Shown here: positions 19,087-30,085 of the stretch, in pieces
How positions within the stretch are numbered: the stretch's first letter is position 1
Layout: each line of letters opens with the position of its first letter
Source of the DNA: Shewanella sp. NIFS-20-20
GTDB taxonomy: Bacteria; Pseudomonadota; Gammaproteobacteria; Enterobacterales; Shewanellaceae
NCBI RefSeq assembly: GCF_019209865.1
Contig: NZ_JAHUTT010000018.1
Span: 1 to 59,233 of the forward strand
Direction: 5' to 3'
Length of the DNA stretch: 59,233 bases
Notes under the pieces: model-generated
Told to the model about the DNA's origin: nothing
Databases searched by the model: none
What the model saw: only the letters and a program-made list of their open reading frames with translations
Program-made: the position numbers and the translations under genes

Positions 19087-20395
19087 TTAAGCCCGACTCC
19101 CGGGTCATATTCTCAGTGCGATCACTGTGAATAATGACATTATCTTCAATGCGGATCCCGCCAAAAGGCCTAAACGCATCAACCCGTGACCAGTTTATCA
19201 GTTGCTTTGCCGGTGTGTCGGCCAAATCAGCCAACAGACTATCGATGATATACAGTCCTGGTTCAACGGTTAGCACCTGATTAGCCGCTAACGTTCGAGT
19301 ACAACGTAAAAACGGATGCGCGGGTGGTGGCGCCATATGGGTGCCGCGTTCATCATGCATAAAGCCGCCCACATCATGCACTTGCAAACCAAGCATATGG
19401 CCCAAACCATGCGGGAAAAAAGTGCGGGTCACGCCTGACTCAATCAGGGAATCAACATCGCCACTGGCCAACTGATGGTCAAGTAACACCTGTGCCAACA
19501 ACTGATGAGTTTGCACATGCAGATCGACATAGCGCACTCCGGGCTTCATCTGGGCAATGATCTTGCACTGGAGCGTATCCATATCTTGGATAAGGTGATA
19601 AAAATCATTGTGCTCAAATGCATAAGTTCGCGTGATATCGGCGGCGTAACCCCTTACTTGTGCGCCTGCATCAATCAGTAATGAACGATGAGCACTGGGC
19701 GCTTCATAGGTTAGATCGGTGTAATGCAAAATAGCCGCATTTTCATTTAACGCAATAATATTGCCATAGGGCATATCGTTTTCTAATTGACCAGTGGCCT
19801 GTAAATACGCCTGCTGTACCCCATACTCACTGGCACCGGCAAAAAAAGCCTCTTTGGCAGCATGATGGCCAAGCACAGCCAAGCGGTTAGCTGCGCGCAG
19901 GCAGTCAAGCTCGTAAGCCGTTTTCTCAACGCGATGGAAATGAAGGTAATTCATCACACCATCAGGGTTACGATGCTTAAAGCCAAGTACCTCGGCCACA
20001 TCTAAGTGTTCACCAACATAGGCCCACTGCTGAATATTCGCCGGCAATAGTTCAGCGATTTTATCTACCTTGGTTAAAATTTTGATATTTACGCTGGCGG
20101 TCCAGTCATCCGTCGGCACATCACTGACTTTATGCCAAAAGTCGCTCGGGCGGTAAAAGACTAAGGTAGGCTTATCAGTGCCATTGATGATTAACCAAGA
20201 GTTTGGGAGGTTTAACAAAGGTACCCAAGCCTTAAAGTGCGGATTCACTTTAAAGGGGTAGTTCATATCATCCAAAAATTGACGATGAGGCTGGCCAGAA
20301 TGTATCACCAAGCCTTGCAGGCCTTCGCGAGTCAGTATTTGTTGGGCTCTATGATTAAGTACGTCAATATGCTCTTGATAATGTTCTGAATTCAT
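19079..20395 (-). CDS. pepQ: Xaa-Pro dipeptidase
   Basis: Cleaves X-Pro dipeptides; M24 pita-bread peptidase with two metals (Mn2+). 438 residues. Metal ligands are seen in [19 protein letters not shown] (two Asp), [13 protein letters not shown] (His), VEPGLY (Glu) and GIRIEDNV (Glu). It is divergent from fadB across 266 bp and leads a minus-strand group pepQ-yigZ, the E. coli arrangement. Confidence 0.96.
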   Translation of the reverse strand: MNSEHYQEHIDVLNHRAQQILTREGLQGLVIHSGQPHRQFLDDMNYPFKVNPHFKAWVPLLNLPNSWLIINGTDKPTLVFYRPSDFWHKVSDVPTDDWTASVNIKILTKVDKIAELLPANIQQWAYVGEHLDVAEVLGFKHRNPDGVMNYLHFHRVEKTAYELDCLRAANRLAVLGHHAAKEAFFAGASEYGVQQAYLQATGQLENDMPYGNIIALNENAAILHYTDLTYEAPSAHRSLLIDAGAQVRGYAADITRTYAFEHNDFYHLIQDMDTLQCKIIAQMKPGVRYVDLHVQTHQLLAQVLLDHQLASGDVDSLIESGVTRTFFPHGLGHMLGLQVHDVGGFMHDERGTHMAPPPAHPFLRCTRTLAANQVLTVEPGLYIIDSLLADLADTPAKQLINWSRVDAFRPFGGIRIEDNVIIHSDRTENMTRESGLID

Positions 20396-20487
20396 TGTTG
20401 TTTTCTCATCCTTTAGCCATACAGCTTAATTTTTTACACCTCGTTAAGCCTAACACAGCCACCGCCACCATCCCATAGCAACAAAAA

Positions 20488-20503
20488 TTAAACGATCGTT
20501 TAA
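20488..20503. promoter_or_regulatory. 16-bp perfect palindrome between pepQ and fadB, candidate fatty-acid regulator operator
   Basis: TTAAACGATCGTTTAA is a perfect palindrome about 160 bp upstream of fadB. TetR-type regulators of fatty acid degradation such as PsrA bind palindromes built from AAAC...GTTT half-sites, so a PsrA-like operator controlling fadBA is plausible. Binding is inferred from shape and position only. Confidence 0.5.
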
Positions 20504-20661
20504 ATTGGTTGTTGAATTTTTTTTCATTTAGTCGCACACTGAGCAACAAACAGCCAACATCAGTTTACATCAATGGCGGCTGGCCCACTTGCTCACTGAG
20601 TGCAGCAAAATCAAAACCTAACTAATCATTAGAACAAGGTTTAGCAAAAAGGAAGCGTGCA

Positions 20662-22812
20662 ATGATTTACCAAAGTCCCATGATTCAGGTTGACCTGCTA
20701 GACGACAATATTGCTCGGTTGTGTTTTAACGCACAGGGATCCGTCAATAAATTCGACAAAGCAACCCTTACTTCATTTAACGAAGCGCTCGATGCTATTA
20801 ATGCCCACCAGAAGATTGCCGGGTTAGTCCTGACCTCAGCCAAGGACGCTTTTATTGTTGGAGCGGATATTTCTGAGTTTTTAGGCATTTTTGCCCAAGA
20901 GGATGCCGTACTACTCCAATGGCTTGAACAAGCTAATGATATATTTAATAAGTTAGAAGATTTACCTTTCCCAACGATTTCAGCCATCAATGGCTATGCA
21001 CTGGGTGGCGGTTGTGAAACCATCCTCGCTACCGACTTACGCATTGCCGATACAAACGCACGCATTGGCTTACCGGAAACCAAGTTAGGGATTATTCCAG
21101 GATTTGGCGGCACGGTTCGTTTACCACGCGTCATCGGCGCAGATAACGCCTTGGAGTGGATCACCTCGGGTAAAGATAATAAGGCAGACGCAGCCCTTGC
21201 GGTTGGCGCCATTGACGCTATCGTCGAGCCCGCCAACTTACTTGAGGCAGCGCTGCACATGCTAAACGATGCCATTGGTGAAAAAATTGATTGGCAATCT
21301 CGCCGTCAACGTAAGCTAGCACCCCTGAATTTGCCCAAGCTTGAAGCCATGATGTCGTTTACCACGGCCAAAGGCATGGTCTTTAGTATTGCAGGTAAGC
21401 ATTATCCGGCGCCGATGGCAGCGGTCAATGTGGTTGAGTCTGCCGCGACCATGGACAGAACCCACGCCCTCAAAGTTGAGCATCAAGCCTTTTTAACCTT
21501 AGCAAAAACGCCTGTCGCCACTGCGCTGATTGGTATTTTCTTAAATGATCAGGTCGTTAAAGGTAAAGCCAAAAAAGCCAGTAAAATAGCCGCGCCAGTG
21601 AATCAAGCGGCTGTGCTAGGTGCTGGCATTATGGGTGGCGGCATTGCCTATCAAAGTGCCAGTAAAGGCACTCCAATTGTCATGAAAGACATTGCCACGC
21701 CAGCGTTAGAGTTGGGATTGAATGAAGCCTCTAAATTATTGACTAACCAAATCAAGCGCGGTCGCTCGACCCCAGCCAAAATGGCACAGGTGCTCAATAA
21801 TATTACTCCAAGCTTAGAATACTCTGCCATTAGCCATGCCGACATCGTGGTTGAAGCTGTGGTTGAAAACCCGAAGGTTAAGGCGAGTGTGTTGGCAGAA
21901 GTTGAGCAACATGTGGCTGAGCAGACAGTGATCACCTCCAACACTTCGACCATCTCCATCAACTTATTGGCTAAGAGCCTGAAAGATGCCAGCCGCTTCT
22001 GCGGTATGCACTTCTTTAACCCGGTTCATAAAATGCCCTTAGTCGAGGTGATTCGAGGCGAACACACCTCAGATGAAACCATTGCCACCGTCGTCGCTTA
22101 CGCCAGTAAGATGGGCAAGACCCCAATTGTCGTTAATGACTGCCCTGGCTTCTTTGTTAACCGAGTGCTGTTCCCTTACTTTGCGGGTTTCAATGGCTTG
22201 TTGGCTGACGGTGCTGATTTTAGCGCTATCGACAAAGTCATGGAGAAGCAATTTGGCTGGCCAATGGGCCCGGCCTACTTGTTAGATGTTGTCGGTTTAG
22301 ATACCGGCCATCACGCCCAAGCCGTAATGGCTGAAGGCTTCCCTGACCGTATGGCAAAACCAGACAATGATGCCATTGACATCATGTTCTCCAACCAACG
22401 TTTTGGCCAAAAGAATGGTAAGGGCTTCTACCAATATGGCTTAGATAAAAAAGGTAAAGTCAGCAAAGCTATCGATCCCGTCAGTATTGATTTGCTCCAG
22501 CAAGCTTATGGCGAAATACAAGCTTTTGATGCTGATACCATTATTGCCAGAACCATGATCCCGATGATTATCGAAACCGTTCGTTGCCTCGAAGAAGGCA
22601 TAGTCGCCAGTCCGGCCGAAGCGGATATGGGCTTAGTGTTTGGACTGGGCTTCCCCCCATTCCGCGGTGGTGTATTCCGCTACCTAGATACCATGGGCTT
22701 AGCAAACTTTGTGGCATTAGCTGACAAATTTGCGCATTTAGGTGGACTGTATCAAGTCACTCCAACCATGCGCGAAATGGCTGCCAACAACACTAGTTAT
22801 TACCAAGCTTAA
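20662..22812 (+). CDS. fadB: Fatty acid oxidation complex alpha subunit FadB
   Basis: Multifunctional beta-oxidation enzyme, 716 residues. The N-terminal crotonase domain (about 1-190) has [11 protein letters not shown] and the [14 protein letters not shown] helix with the catalytic Glu pair. The 3-hydroxyacyl-CoA dehydrogenase part begins with [18 protein letters not shown] near 315 and contains [16 protein letters not shown] with the catalytic His. A C-terminal helical domain ends the chain. It pairs with FadA 22 bp downstream to form the alpha2beta2 complex. Start ATG 20662 has AAGGAAGCG upstream. Confidence 0.97.
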   Translation: MIYQSPMIQVDLLDDNIARLCFNAQGSVNKFDKATLTSFNEALDAINAHQKIAGLVLTSAKDAFIVGADISEFLGIFAQEDAVLLQWLEQANDIFNKLEDLPFPTISAINGYALGGGCETILATDLRIADTNARIGLPETKLGIIPGFGGTVRLPRVIGADNALEWITSGKDNKADAALAVGAIDAIVEPANLLEAALHMLNDAIGEKIDWQSRRQRKLAPLNLPKLEAMMSFTTAKGMVFSIAGKHYPAPMAAVNVVESAATMDRTHALKVEHQAFLTLAKTPVATALIGIFLNDQVVKGKAKKASKIAAPVNQAAVLGAGIMGGGIAYQSASKGTPIVMKDIATPALELGLNEASKLLTNQIKRGRSTPAKMAQVLNNITPSLEYSAISHADIVVEAVVENPKVKASVLAEVEQHVAEQTVITSNTSTISINLLAKSLKDASRFCGMHFFNPVHKMPLVEVIRGEHTSDETIATVVAYASKMGKTPIVVNDCPGFFVNRVLFPYFAGFNGLLADGADFSAIDKVMEKQFGWPMGPAYLLDVVGLDTGHHAQAVMAEGFPDRMAKPDNDAIDIMFSNQRFGQKNGKGFYQYGLDKKGKVSKAIDPVSIDLLQQAYGEIQAFDADTIIARTMIPMIIETVRCLEEGIVASPAEADMGLVFGLGFPPFRGGVFRYLDTMGLANFVALADKFAHLGGLYQVTPTMREMAANNTSYYQA

Positions 22813-22822
22813 TCTCGGGTAA

Positions 22823-23998
<1,176 letters not shown>

Positions 23999-24010
23999 TC
24001 CTGTCTGACT

Positions 24011-24037
24011 AAAAGCCGGAGTTTATCTTCGGCTTTT
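24011..24037 (+). terminator. Rho-independent terminator of fadBA
   Basis: AAAAGCCG (24011-24018) and CGGCTTTT (24030-24037) form the stem, with the T run as the tail, 12 bp after the fadA stop. Confidence 0.8.
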
Positions 24038-24128
24038 TATTCACTTTTTATTTGAAAATCAGTGCTCAATAAACTTTACTTGAACAATATTGCTAGTGTG
24101 CAACGAGCAAGAAAATCAAGGATAGATA

Positions 24129-25196
24129 ATGCAGCAAACTGAGCAAACGCTGGTTGAACAATTACACATCACTGAAGCTGAAATTGAGTTCCGCAAATCC
24201 CTCTTTTCCCTGTCAGACAGCGACATCGAGGCCTTAACTCAATGTAAAAGACTGATCGAAGACAACATAGATGAGTTAGTCGAATCCTTTTACAAAATGC
24301 AAACGGACATTGCCGAAATAGCCCTGTTAATTGGCGATTCCGATACGCTCATGCGTTTACGCAATGCCCAAAAACAATACGTACTCGACTTATTCAATGG
24401 CAATGTTGATCTTGAGTATATTAACAATCGCCTACGGATTGGCTTAGTACACAAACGCATAGGTGTTGAACCTAAACTATATCTCTCTGCAGTCCACAGC
24501 TTAAAATTTCTAATCATTGAGATGCTGACCAAAACCATTAACGATACTAAGCAGCTACGGGCGGTGACAGTAGCCTTGGATAAATTAGTCTTGTTTGACG
24601 TCAACCTAGTCTTTGATACTTACATTCGCAGCCTAGTATCAGAGATCAAGAGCGCCAAATTAAAAGCGGAATTGTACGCCCAAAACATGGAAAACATGGT
24701 TAAAGATAGAACCCGCCAACTAGAAGAGTTATCGCAAACAGATCCATTAACTTCCTTACTCAATGTTCGTCATCTGGATGAAATTGCCAATCGATTATTT
24801 AAAACGGCACAGCGCCGTCAAGAGTTTGTGTGTGCGATTTATCTGGATATCGATAATTTCAAGCTGATTAATGATACCCTCGGCCATCAAGCGGGTGATG
24901 ATACCTTATGCTTGGTAGCCAACACTATCCTAGCCAATACCCGCGTTGAGGACTATTGTTTTCGTTATGGCGGCGATGAGTTTCTTTTATTATTACCGGC
25001 GTGCAATCACCAGCAAGCTGAAGCAGATTTCATGCTTAGAATCCTCAAGCATATTGAGGAACAAACAAATACTAAAGTCCGCCTTAGTTATGGTATCGCT
25101 GAAACAGGCCCTGAACAGTTTTGTTCTACCAAAGAGCTAATCCAAGCTGCCGACCGGCAGATGTACAAGATGAAACGCAGCGCCAAGAGTGACTAA
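24129..25196 (+). CDS. Globin-coupled diguanylate cyclase
   Basis: A 355-residue heme sensor. Residues about 10-160 are a protoglobin-type sensor with SFYKMQTD early and the probable proximal His (about residue 108) in LVHKRIGVEPKLYL; a helical linker with MVKDRTRQLEEL follows; then a GGDEF domain from about 190. The active site is RYGGDEF, intact, and the RVED five residues before it fits the RxxD inhibitory I-site. It should make cyclic di-GMP in response to O2 or another heme ligand, like DosC-type proteins. No membrane segment. Single gene after the fadBA terminator. Confidence 0.9.
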   Translation: MQQTEQTLVEQLHITEAEIEFRKSLFSLSDSDIEALTQCKRLIEDNIDELVESFYKMQTDIAEIALLIGDSDTLMRLRNAQKQYVLDLFNGNVDLEYINNRLRIGLVHKRIGVEPKLYLSAVHSLKFLIIEMLTKTINDTKQLRAVTVALDKLVLFDVNLVFDTYIRSLVSEIKSAKLKAELYAQNMENMVKDRTRQLEELSQTDPLTSLLNVRHLDEIANRLFKTAQRRQEFVCAIYLDIDNFKLINDTLGHQAGDDTLCLVANTILANTRVEDYCFRYGGDEFLLLLPACNHQQAEADFMLRILKHIEEQTNTKVRLSYGIAETGPEQFCSTKELIQAADRQMYKMKRSAKSD

Positions 25197-25249
25197 AGTA
25201 AATCCTAACACCGTCAATATCATATTGGTTGGTCATGTAAATAGCTGCA

Positions 25250-25265
25250 TGTTTCACGTGAAACA
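25250..25265. other. parS centromere site (perfect consensus)
   Basis: TGTTTCACGTGAAACA, an exact 16-bp palindrome identical to the chromosomal parS consensus bound by ParB. It lies in the gap between the globin-GGDEF gene and tusA, about 20 kb left of oriC. ParA and ParB are encoded at 48668-50360. Confidence 0.9.
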
Positions 25266-25368
25266 CTGTTAGCCCGTCATCGAAAACTCAGGAATCTTAA
25301 GTCATTTCCTTGGCATATTTGAGGCGCGAGAGTAACATTACTTCATTAATATTTCGGATTATGCTGTT

Positions 25369-25614
25369 ATGTCGACTCCCTTTGATCAAGCGCAACACCA
25401 GTTAGATACCCTTGGGCTTCGTTGTCCAGAGCCGGTCATGATGATACGTAAAACCGTCCGTCACATGGCCGAAGGTGAAACTTTATTGATCATCGCCGAT
25501 GATCCAGCGACTACTCGAGATATTCCGAGTTTTTGCCAATTTATGGACCATACCCTTATTTCAAGCGAGACAGCCACCGCCCCCTACCGTTATCTTATTC
25601 AAAAAGGAACCTAA
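25369..25614 (+). CDS. tusA: TusA-family sulfur carrier
   Basis: An 81-residue sulfurtransferase carrier. The persulfide Cys is in [11 protein letters not shown], the family signature; the remainder is the two-layer alpha/beta fold with [13 protein letters not shown]. In E. coli TusA passes sulfur from IscS to TusBCD for tRNA 2-thiouridine and also feeds molybdenum cofactor metabolism. The next gene encodes a MOSC protein, with its ribosome site inside the tusA end. Confidence 0.93.
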   Translation: MSTPFDQAQHQLDTLGLRCPEPVMMIRKTVRHMAEGETLLIIADDPATTRDIPSFCQFMDHTLISSETATAPYRYLIQKGT

Positions 25615-25616
25615 CC

Positions 25617-26054
25617 ATGAAGCTCATCGGTATCGCTTATAAATCAAAAAAGTCTGGGCCGATGATGACGCTCACCCGCGCGGATGTCAGTCTTGAACAT
25701 GGGGTCGCACAAGATGTATTTGGCAAGCCGGGTAAGCGACAAGTCACAGTGATGTCACAACCGCAATGGCAACAGGCATGCGAGCAAATCAATATGGATC
25801 TCGATTGGCTGTGTCGGCGCGCCAATTTACTGATCGCCGATTATCAATTTAGCCCCGCAGATATGGGTAAACACATCTTGATTGGTGCCGAGGTTAAACT
25901 GTTAATTACCGGCGAAACCGACCCCTGTTCAAAAATGGAAAAACAAGCCAGCGGTTTACTGCAAGCACTGTTGCCTGACTGGCGCGGCGGCGTGACCTGC
26001 CGAGTTATCTGTGCCGGCCAAATACACCACAATGATGCCATTCAAATCGTTTAA
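25617..26054 (+). CDS. MOSC domain protein
   Basis: A stand-alone MOSC (molybdenum cofactor sulfurase C-terminal) domain of 145 residues. The family's conserved Cys appears in GETDPCSKMEK, near the pattern shared with YiiM and the Moco sulfurase C-terminal domain. Such domains are thought to carry sulfur or bind molybdopterin. The start at 25617 (MKLIGIAYKSKK) has AAGGA upstream; an upstream open frame overlaps tusA. It is tightly paired with tusA, suggesting a sulfur-transfer step. Confidence 0.85.
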   Translation: MKLIGIAYKSKKSGPMMTLTRADVSLEHGVAQDVFGKPGKRQVTVMSQPQWQQACEQINMDLDWLCRRANLLIADYQFSPADMGKHILIGAEVKLLITGETDPCSKMEKQASGLLQALLPDWRGGVTCRVICAGQIHHNDAIQIV

Positions 26055-26184
26055 ACCAGCTGCTACCGAATAAGCGCAGCTCGAGTTGCATTTATTCGGT
26101 AAATCAACCGCCCAACTTGTTGCTAAAAAATGATAATGACGTAAAGTTGCTGTCAAATAATAAAGCAATAACAATGGAGTGGTT

Positions 26185-29100
26185 ATGAAAAAGCGTCTAC
26201 TTACCCCACTTGCGTTAGCCATCGCATTTAATCTTCAAGCAGATCCTAGCCCTGAGTGGCAAGTGAATGCTCCAACCAATGCCCCGCTAGAAATGGTCAA
26301 CATTCAAGTGAATGAAGGCACCTGGATGAATATCAGCAGTAGTCCCGACAATCAATATATTGTGTTTGATCTACTAGGTGATATTTACCGCATTCCCGTT
26401 AAAGGCGGTAAAGCCGAAGTCCTCGCCAGTGGTATTGCTTGGCAAATGCAGCCTGTGTACAGCCCAGACGGCCAATACATTGCATTTACCTCTGATGAAG
26501 ATGGCGCGGATAATATTTGGGTAATGAATGCCGACGGCACCAATCCACGTGCGGTAACTAACGAATCATTTCGGTTATTAAACAGCCCTGCTTGGAGTCC
26601 TGATTCGCAATATCTGGTCGCTCGCAAGCATTTTACCGCACAGCGCAGTCTCGGCGCCGGTGAAGTCTGGATGTATCACTTGGCAGGCGGAGAAGGGATT
26701 AAGCTCACCGAACGTCCGAATGATCAGAAGGATTTGGGTGAACCGGCTTTCTCGCCGGATGGCCGCTATATCTACTTCAGTCAAGACGCCACCCCGGGTA
26801 AAACCTTCCATTATTCCAAAGACTCAGTACAAGGCATTTACAAGATAAAACGCTACGACCGCCAAACTGGGGACATTGATGTATTACTCGAGGGAAGCGG
26901 TGGCGCAATCCGTCCAACTCCCAGCCCTGATGGTAAAAAGCTTGCCTTTATTCGCCGTGATGGTTTTCAATCAAGCCTCTATTTATTAGATCTCGAGTCA
27001 GGCCAGGTGGATAAGTTATATGGCGATCTTGATCGAGATATGCAAGAAACTTGGGCAATCCATGGCGTCTACCCACACATGAGCTGGCGCCCCGATAATC
27101 AGGCCATTCGCTTCTGGGCCAAAGGTCAAATTCATGAACTCGCCCTTAATGATGGCACAACTAAGGTCATCCCTTTTAGCGTAGATACCAGTCTCAAAGT
27201 ACAACCTGCGGTACGTTTTACTCAAGATCTCGACCAAGACAGTTTCCCAGTCAAAATGTTACGTATGGCGCAGGTCTCACCCAATGGCAAGCAACTTGTC
27301 TTTGAAGCATTAGGGAAACTGTGGATTAAGACATTACCCGATGGCAAGATAAAGCGCCTGACCAAGGGTAAAGACGATGAACGCGAATTATTTCCGCAGT
27401 GGTCGCGCGATGGCAAATCAATTGTCTTCGCCAGCTGGGATGATGTTAAGCAAGGTGCACTTCACAGCATTAAACTGTCATCAGGTAAAGTGAAAACCCT
27501 CACAGATAAGCCCGGGAAATACGTCGAACCCACCCTTTCCCCAAATGGTGAGATCTTAGTATATCGCCAAGTAAAAGGCGGATATATCACCCCAACCACC
27601 TGGTCACAAGAGCCCGGTCTCTATGCCTTAAACCTCAAGACTAAGCAACGAACTAAGCTGGATACCTCCGGCTACCAACCCCAATTTGGCGCTGATAATA
27701 ACCGCGTCTATTTTATGGAACAAGGTGAAACACCTCAGTTAGCCTCGGTGTCGCTGAGCGGACATGACAAGCGAGTTCACTACCAAAGTCAACATGCCAC
27801 CGAATTTAGAGTATCGCCCGATGGTCAGCAATTAGCATTTGCCGAACGGTTTAAGGTATTTATTACCCCTTTCGCTAAGCATGGCGAAACCGTCGACATT
27901 GGTCCCAATGCCAACAACTTACCCGTGGTGCAACTCAGTACTCGTGCCGGCGAAAACATTAGCTGGCGCCAAGATAATCAGCAGTTATATTGGACCTTGG
28001 GCCCTGAGCTCTATCAAGTGGATATCGACAGCGATTATCAAGCTGACGCTTCTGCGGAACCGACTGTGACAGACATTGGTTTTGAGCAAAAAGCTTACGT
28101 TCCACGTGGAACAACCGCCTTTGTTGGCGGTCAGGTCATTACCATGGACAAGGACCGGGTTATTAGCGATGGGGTCGTCATCGTCACAGACAATAAAATT
28201 GTCGCCGTTGGCCAACGCGATCAAACCAGTATTCCTAACGATGCTAAGGTTATCGATATCAGTGGCAAGACCATTATGCCGGGGCTATTTGATGCTCATG
28301 CTCATGGCGCTCAGGGTGAAAATGAAATTATCCCGCAACAGAACTGGGGTAACTTTGCCAGCTTAGCCCTCGGTGTTACTGCTATCCATGATCCATCCAA
28401 CGACACCACCGAAATTTTTGCCGCCAGCGAGCAGCAAAAAGCAGGTAATATCGTTGGCCCGAGAATTTTCAGTACCGGCACCATTCTTTACGGTGCCAAT
28501 GCTCCTGGCTATACCTCACACATTGATTCACTCGATGATGCTAAGTTTCATCTAGAGCGCCTCAAAAAAGTCGGAGCTTTCAGTGTTAAAAGTTATAACC
28601 AACCCCGCCGCAATCAACGACAACAAGTCATTGCCGCCGCCAGAGAATTAGAGATGATGGTGGTGCCAGAAGGTGGCAGCCTGCTTCAGCACAACTTAAC
28701 GATGATTACTGATGGTCATACCGGCATTGAACATTCCCTACCTGCCGCTGCAATATATGACGATATTAAGCAACTGTGGCAGCAGACTGAGGTCGGTTAT
28801 ACCCCAACCTTAGTGGTCGCTTACGGTGGTATTTGGGGAGAAAACTATTGGTATGATAAGACCGACGTGTGGGCGCACCCACGACTATCTCAGTTTGTTC
28901 CCGACTATATTCTCAAGCCACGAGCCATGCGTAGAACCACGGCGCCCGATGAACACTATAACCACTTCAATGTGGCCAAGGTTGCAAACGACTTAGGTAA
29001 ACTTGGGGTCAAATCCAATATTGGTGCTCATGGTCAACGGGAAAGTCTTGGTGCTCACTGGGAAATCTGGATGTTTGAACAAGGCGGCATGACACCACTC

Positions 29101-29340
29101 GAGGCCTTGAAAACGGCAACCATTAACCCTGCCATTCACTTTGGGATGGATCATCAATTAGGATCAATCAGTCCTGGAAAACTGGCTGATCTCATTGTTA
29201 TAGATGGCAACCCGTTAGCTGATATCCGCGACTCAGATAACGTGACATACACCATGGTCAATGGTGCGCTATTTGATGCCGAAACCATGAATGAACTTAA
29301 TGGGCAACAACGAACTAAGCAACGCTTTTTCTTCGAATAG
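26185..29340 (+). CDS. Secreted TolB-like propeller / amidohydrolase fusion
   Basis: 1051 residues. A Sec signal (MKKRLLTPLALAIAFNLQA) is followed by a beta-propeller with several PD40/TolB-type repeats (SPDNQYIVF, SPDGQYIAF, SPDSQYLVA, SPDGRYIYF, SPDGKKLAF and others to about residue 600). From about 640 an amidohydrolase domain follows: PGLFDAHAHG (metal HxH), VKSYN with a possible bridging Lys, DGHTGIEHS, and ISPGKLADLIVIDGNPL at the end. The substrate is unknown; related proteins are annotated as dipeptidase- or imidazolonepropionase-like. ATG 26185 has GGAG at good spacing. Confidence 0.88.
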   Translation: MKKRLLTPLALAIAFNLQADPSPEWQVNAPTNAPLEMVNIQVNEGTWMNISSSPDNQYIVFDLLGDIYRIPVKGGKAEVLASGIAWQMQPVYSPDGQYIAFTSDEDGADNIWVMNADGTNPRAVTNESFRLLNSPAWSPDSQYLVARKHFTAQRSLGAGEVWMYHLAGGEGIKLTERPNDQKDLGEPAFSPDGRYIYFSQDATPGKTFHYSKDSVQGIYKIKRYDRQTGDIDVLLEGSGGAIRPTPSPDGKKLAFIRRDGFQSSLYLLDLESGQVDKLYGDLDRDMQETWAIHGVYPHMSWRPDNQAIRFWAKGQIHELALNDGTTKVIPFSVDTSLKVQPAVRFTQDLDQDSFPVKMLRMAQVSPNGKQLVFEALGKLWIKTLPDGKIKRLTKGKDDERELFPQWSRDGKSIVFASWDDVKQGALHSIKLSSGKVKTLTDKPGKYVEPTLSPNGEILVYRQVKGGYITPTTWSQEPGLYALNLKTKQRTKLDTSGYQPQFGADNNRVYFMEQGETPQLASVSLSGHDKRVHYQSQHATEFRVSPDGQQLAFAERFKVFITPFAKHGETVDIGPNANNLPVVQLSTRAGENISWRQDNQQLYWTLGPELYQVDIDSDYQADASAEPTVTDIGFEQKAYVPRGTTAFVGGQVITMDKDRVISDGVVIVTDNKIVAVGQRDQTSIPNDAKVIDISGKTIMPGLFDAHAHGAQGENEIIPQQNWGNFASLALGVTAIHDPSNDTTEIFAASEQQKAGNIVGPRIFSTGTILYGANAPGYTSHIDSLDDAKFHLERLKKVGAFSVKSYNQPRRNQRQQVIAAARELEMMVVPEGGSLLQHNLTMITDGHTGIEHSLPAAAIYDDIKQLWQQTEVGYTPTLVVAYGGIWGENYWYDKTDVWAHPRLSQFVPDYILKPRAMRRTTAPDEHYNHFNVAKVANDLGKLGVKSNIGAHGQRESLGAHWEIWMFEQGGMTPLEALKTATINPAIHFGMDHQLGSISPGKLADLIVIDGNPLADIRDSDNVTYTMVNGALFDAETMNELNGQQRTKQRFFFE
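28098..28113. other. parS-like site inside the amidohydrolase gene
   Basis: CGTTCCACGTGGAACA differs at one end base from the palindrome TGTTCCACGTGGAACA, a known parS form. It lies within the coding sequence (Val-Pro-Arg-Gly-Thr codons), 1.3 kb from the perfect site at 29370. Confidence 0.65.
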
Positions 29341-29365
29341 CACGCTACTCGGTTAACGTCTCTTC

Positions 29366-29397
29366 AGGGTGTTTCACGTGAAACACCCTATTTTTTT
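29366..29397 (+). terminator. Rho-independent terminator built on a parS palindrome
   Basis: A 12-bp self-complementary arm (AGGGTGTTTCAC and its complement) with no separate loop, followed by A and seven T at 29391-29397, 26 bases after the amidohydrolase stop. The hairpin would need to open four central bases as loop. It should terminate the amidohydrolase transcript. Confidence 0.65.
29370..29385. other. parS centromere site (perfect consensus), inside a terminator stem
   Basis: A second exact TGTTTCACGTGAAACA. It is embedded in a longer perfect palindrome (29366-29389) that is followed by a run of seven T, and the tag stop codon overlaps the right edge. Confidence 0.9.
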
Positions 29398-29972
29398 GGG
29401 CAACAATCGAAATAACAAGGACAGTTGATCAGATGATCGTTCACCATACCGACGGCCTGCATAAAGGCATAACAAATGGTTGGGCCAACAAAATTAAAGC
29501 CAAGCGCCTTTAGTGCTTTCGACATGGCTTGTGATTCTCGAGTCTGGGCGGGTACCTCGGCCAAGGTTTCAAACTGATTAATGAGCGGTTGGCCGCCCAC
29601 AAAGGACCACAAAAATTCAGAGAAACTATGTTCACCATTCTTGGTAAAAGCTAGATAGGCCTTTGCATTACCAATAATGCTATTGACCTTCGCCCTATTA
29701 CGAACAATTTTTGGATCTAGTAATAAACGCTCAACATCTTCAGCCGTCAATGTGGCTATTTTATCAGGCCAAAAATCAAAGAAAAGCTCTTCATAGCCTG
29801 CCTGTTTTTTTAAAATGGTTAACCATGATAAACCCGCCTGTTGGCCATCCAAACACAACTTGGCAAACAATTCACGGTCATCATAAACCGCTCTTCCCCA
29901 GACGTGATCATGATACTGCTGATAGAGAGGATCGTTAGATACCCAAGGGCAAGTTTGATAATTTTTCGTCAT
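29388..29972 (-). CDS. tag: DNA-3-methyladenine glycosylase I
   Basis: Excises 3-methyladenine from alkylated DNA. The 194 residues have the zinc-snap ligands of Tag: Cys and His in CPWVSNDPLYQQYHDHVWG and His/Cys in NDHLINCPC. The catalytic pocket region DDRELFAKLCLDGQQAGLSW is intact. Start 29972 (MTKNYQTCPW) has GAGG seven bases upstream; nine further in-frame codons upstream lack such a site. Convergent with the amidohydrolase gene. Confidence 0.95.
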   Translation of the reverse strand: MTKNYQTCPWVSNDPLYQQYHDHVWGRAVYDDRELFAKLCLDGQQAGLSWLTILKKQAGYEELFFDFWPDKIATLTAEDVERLLLDPKIVRNRAKVNSIIGNAKAYLAFTKNGEHSFSEFLWSFVGGQPLINQFETLAEVPAQTRESQAMSKALKALGFNFVGPTICYAFMQAVGMVNDHLINCPCYFDCCPKK

Positions 29973-30085
29973 GGATGACCTCAACCAGTCAATTGTCATT
30001 AAATACGTTAAAAATTAGCCTACATAAGACCCAGACGACAAGGTATAATTTATCTCATTTTCTATGACAGCCCGAAGCAGTGGAT

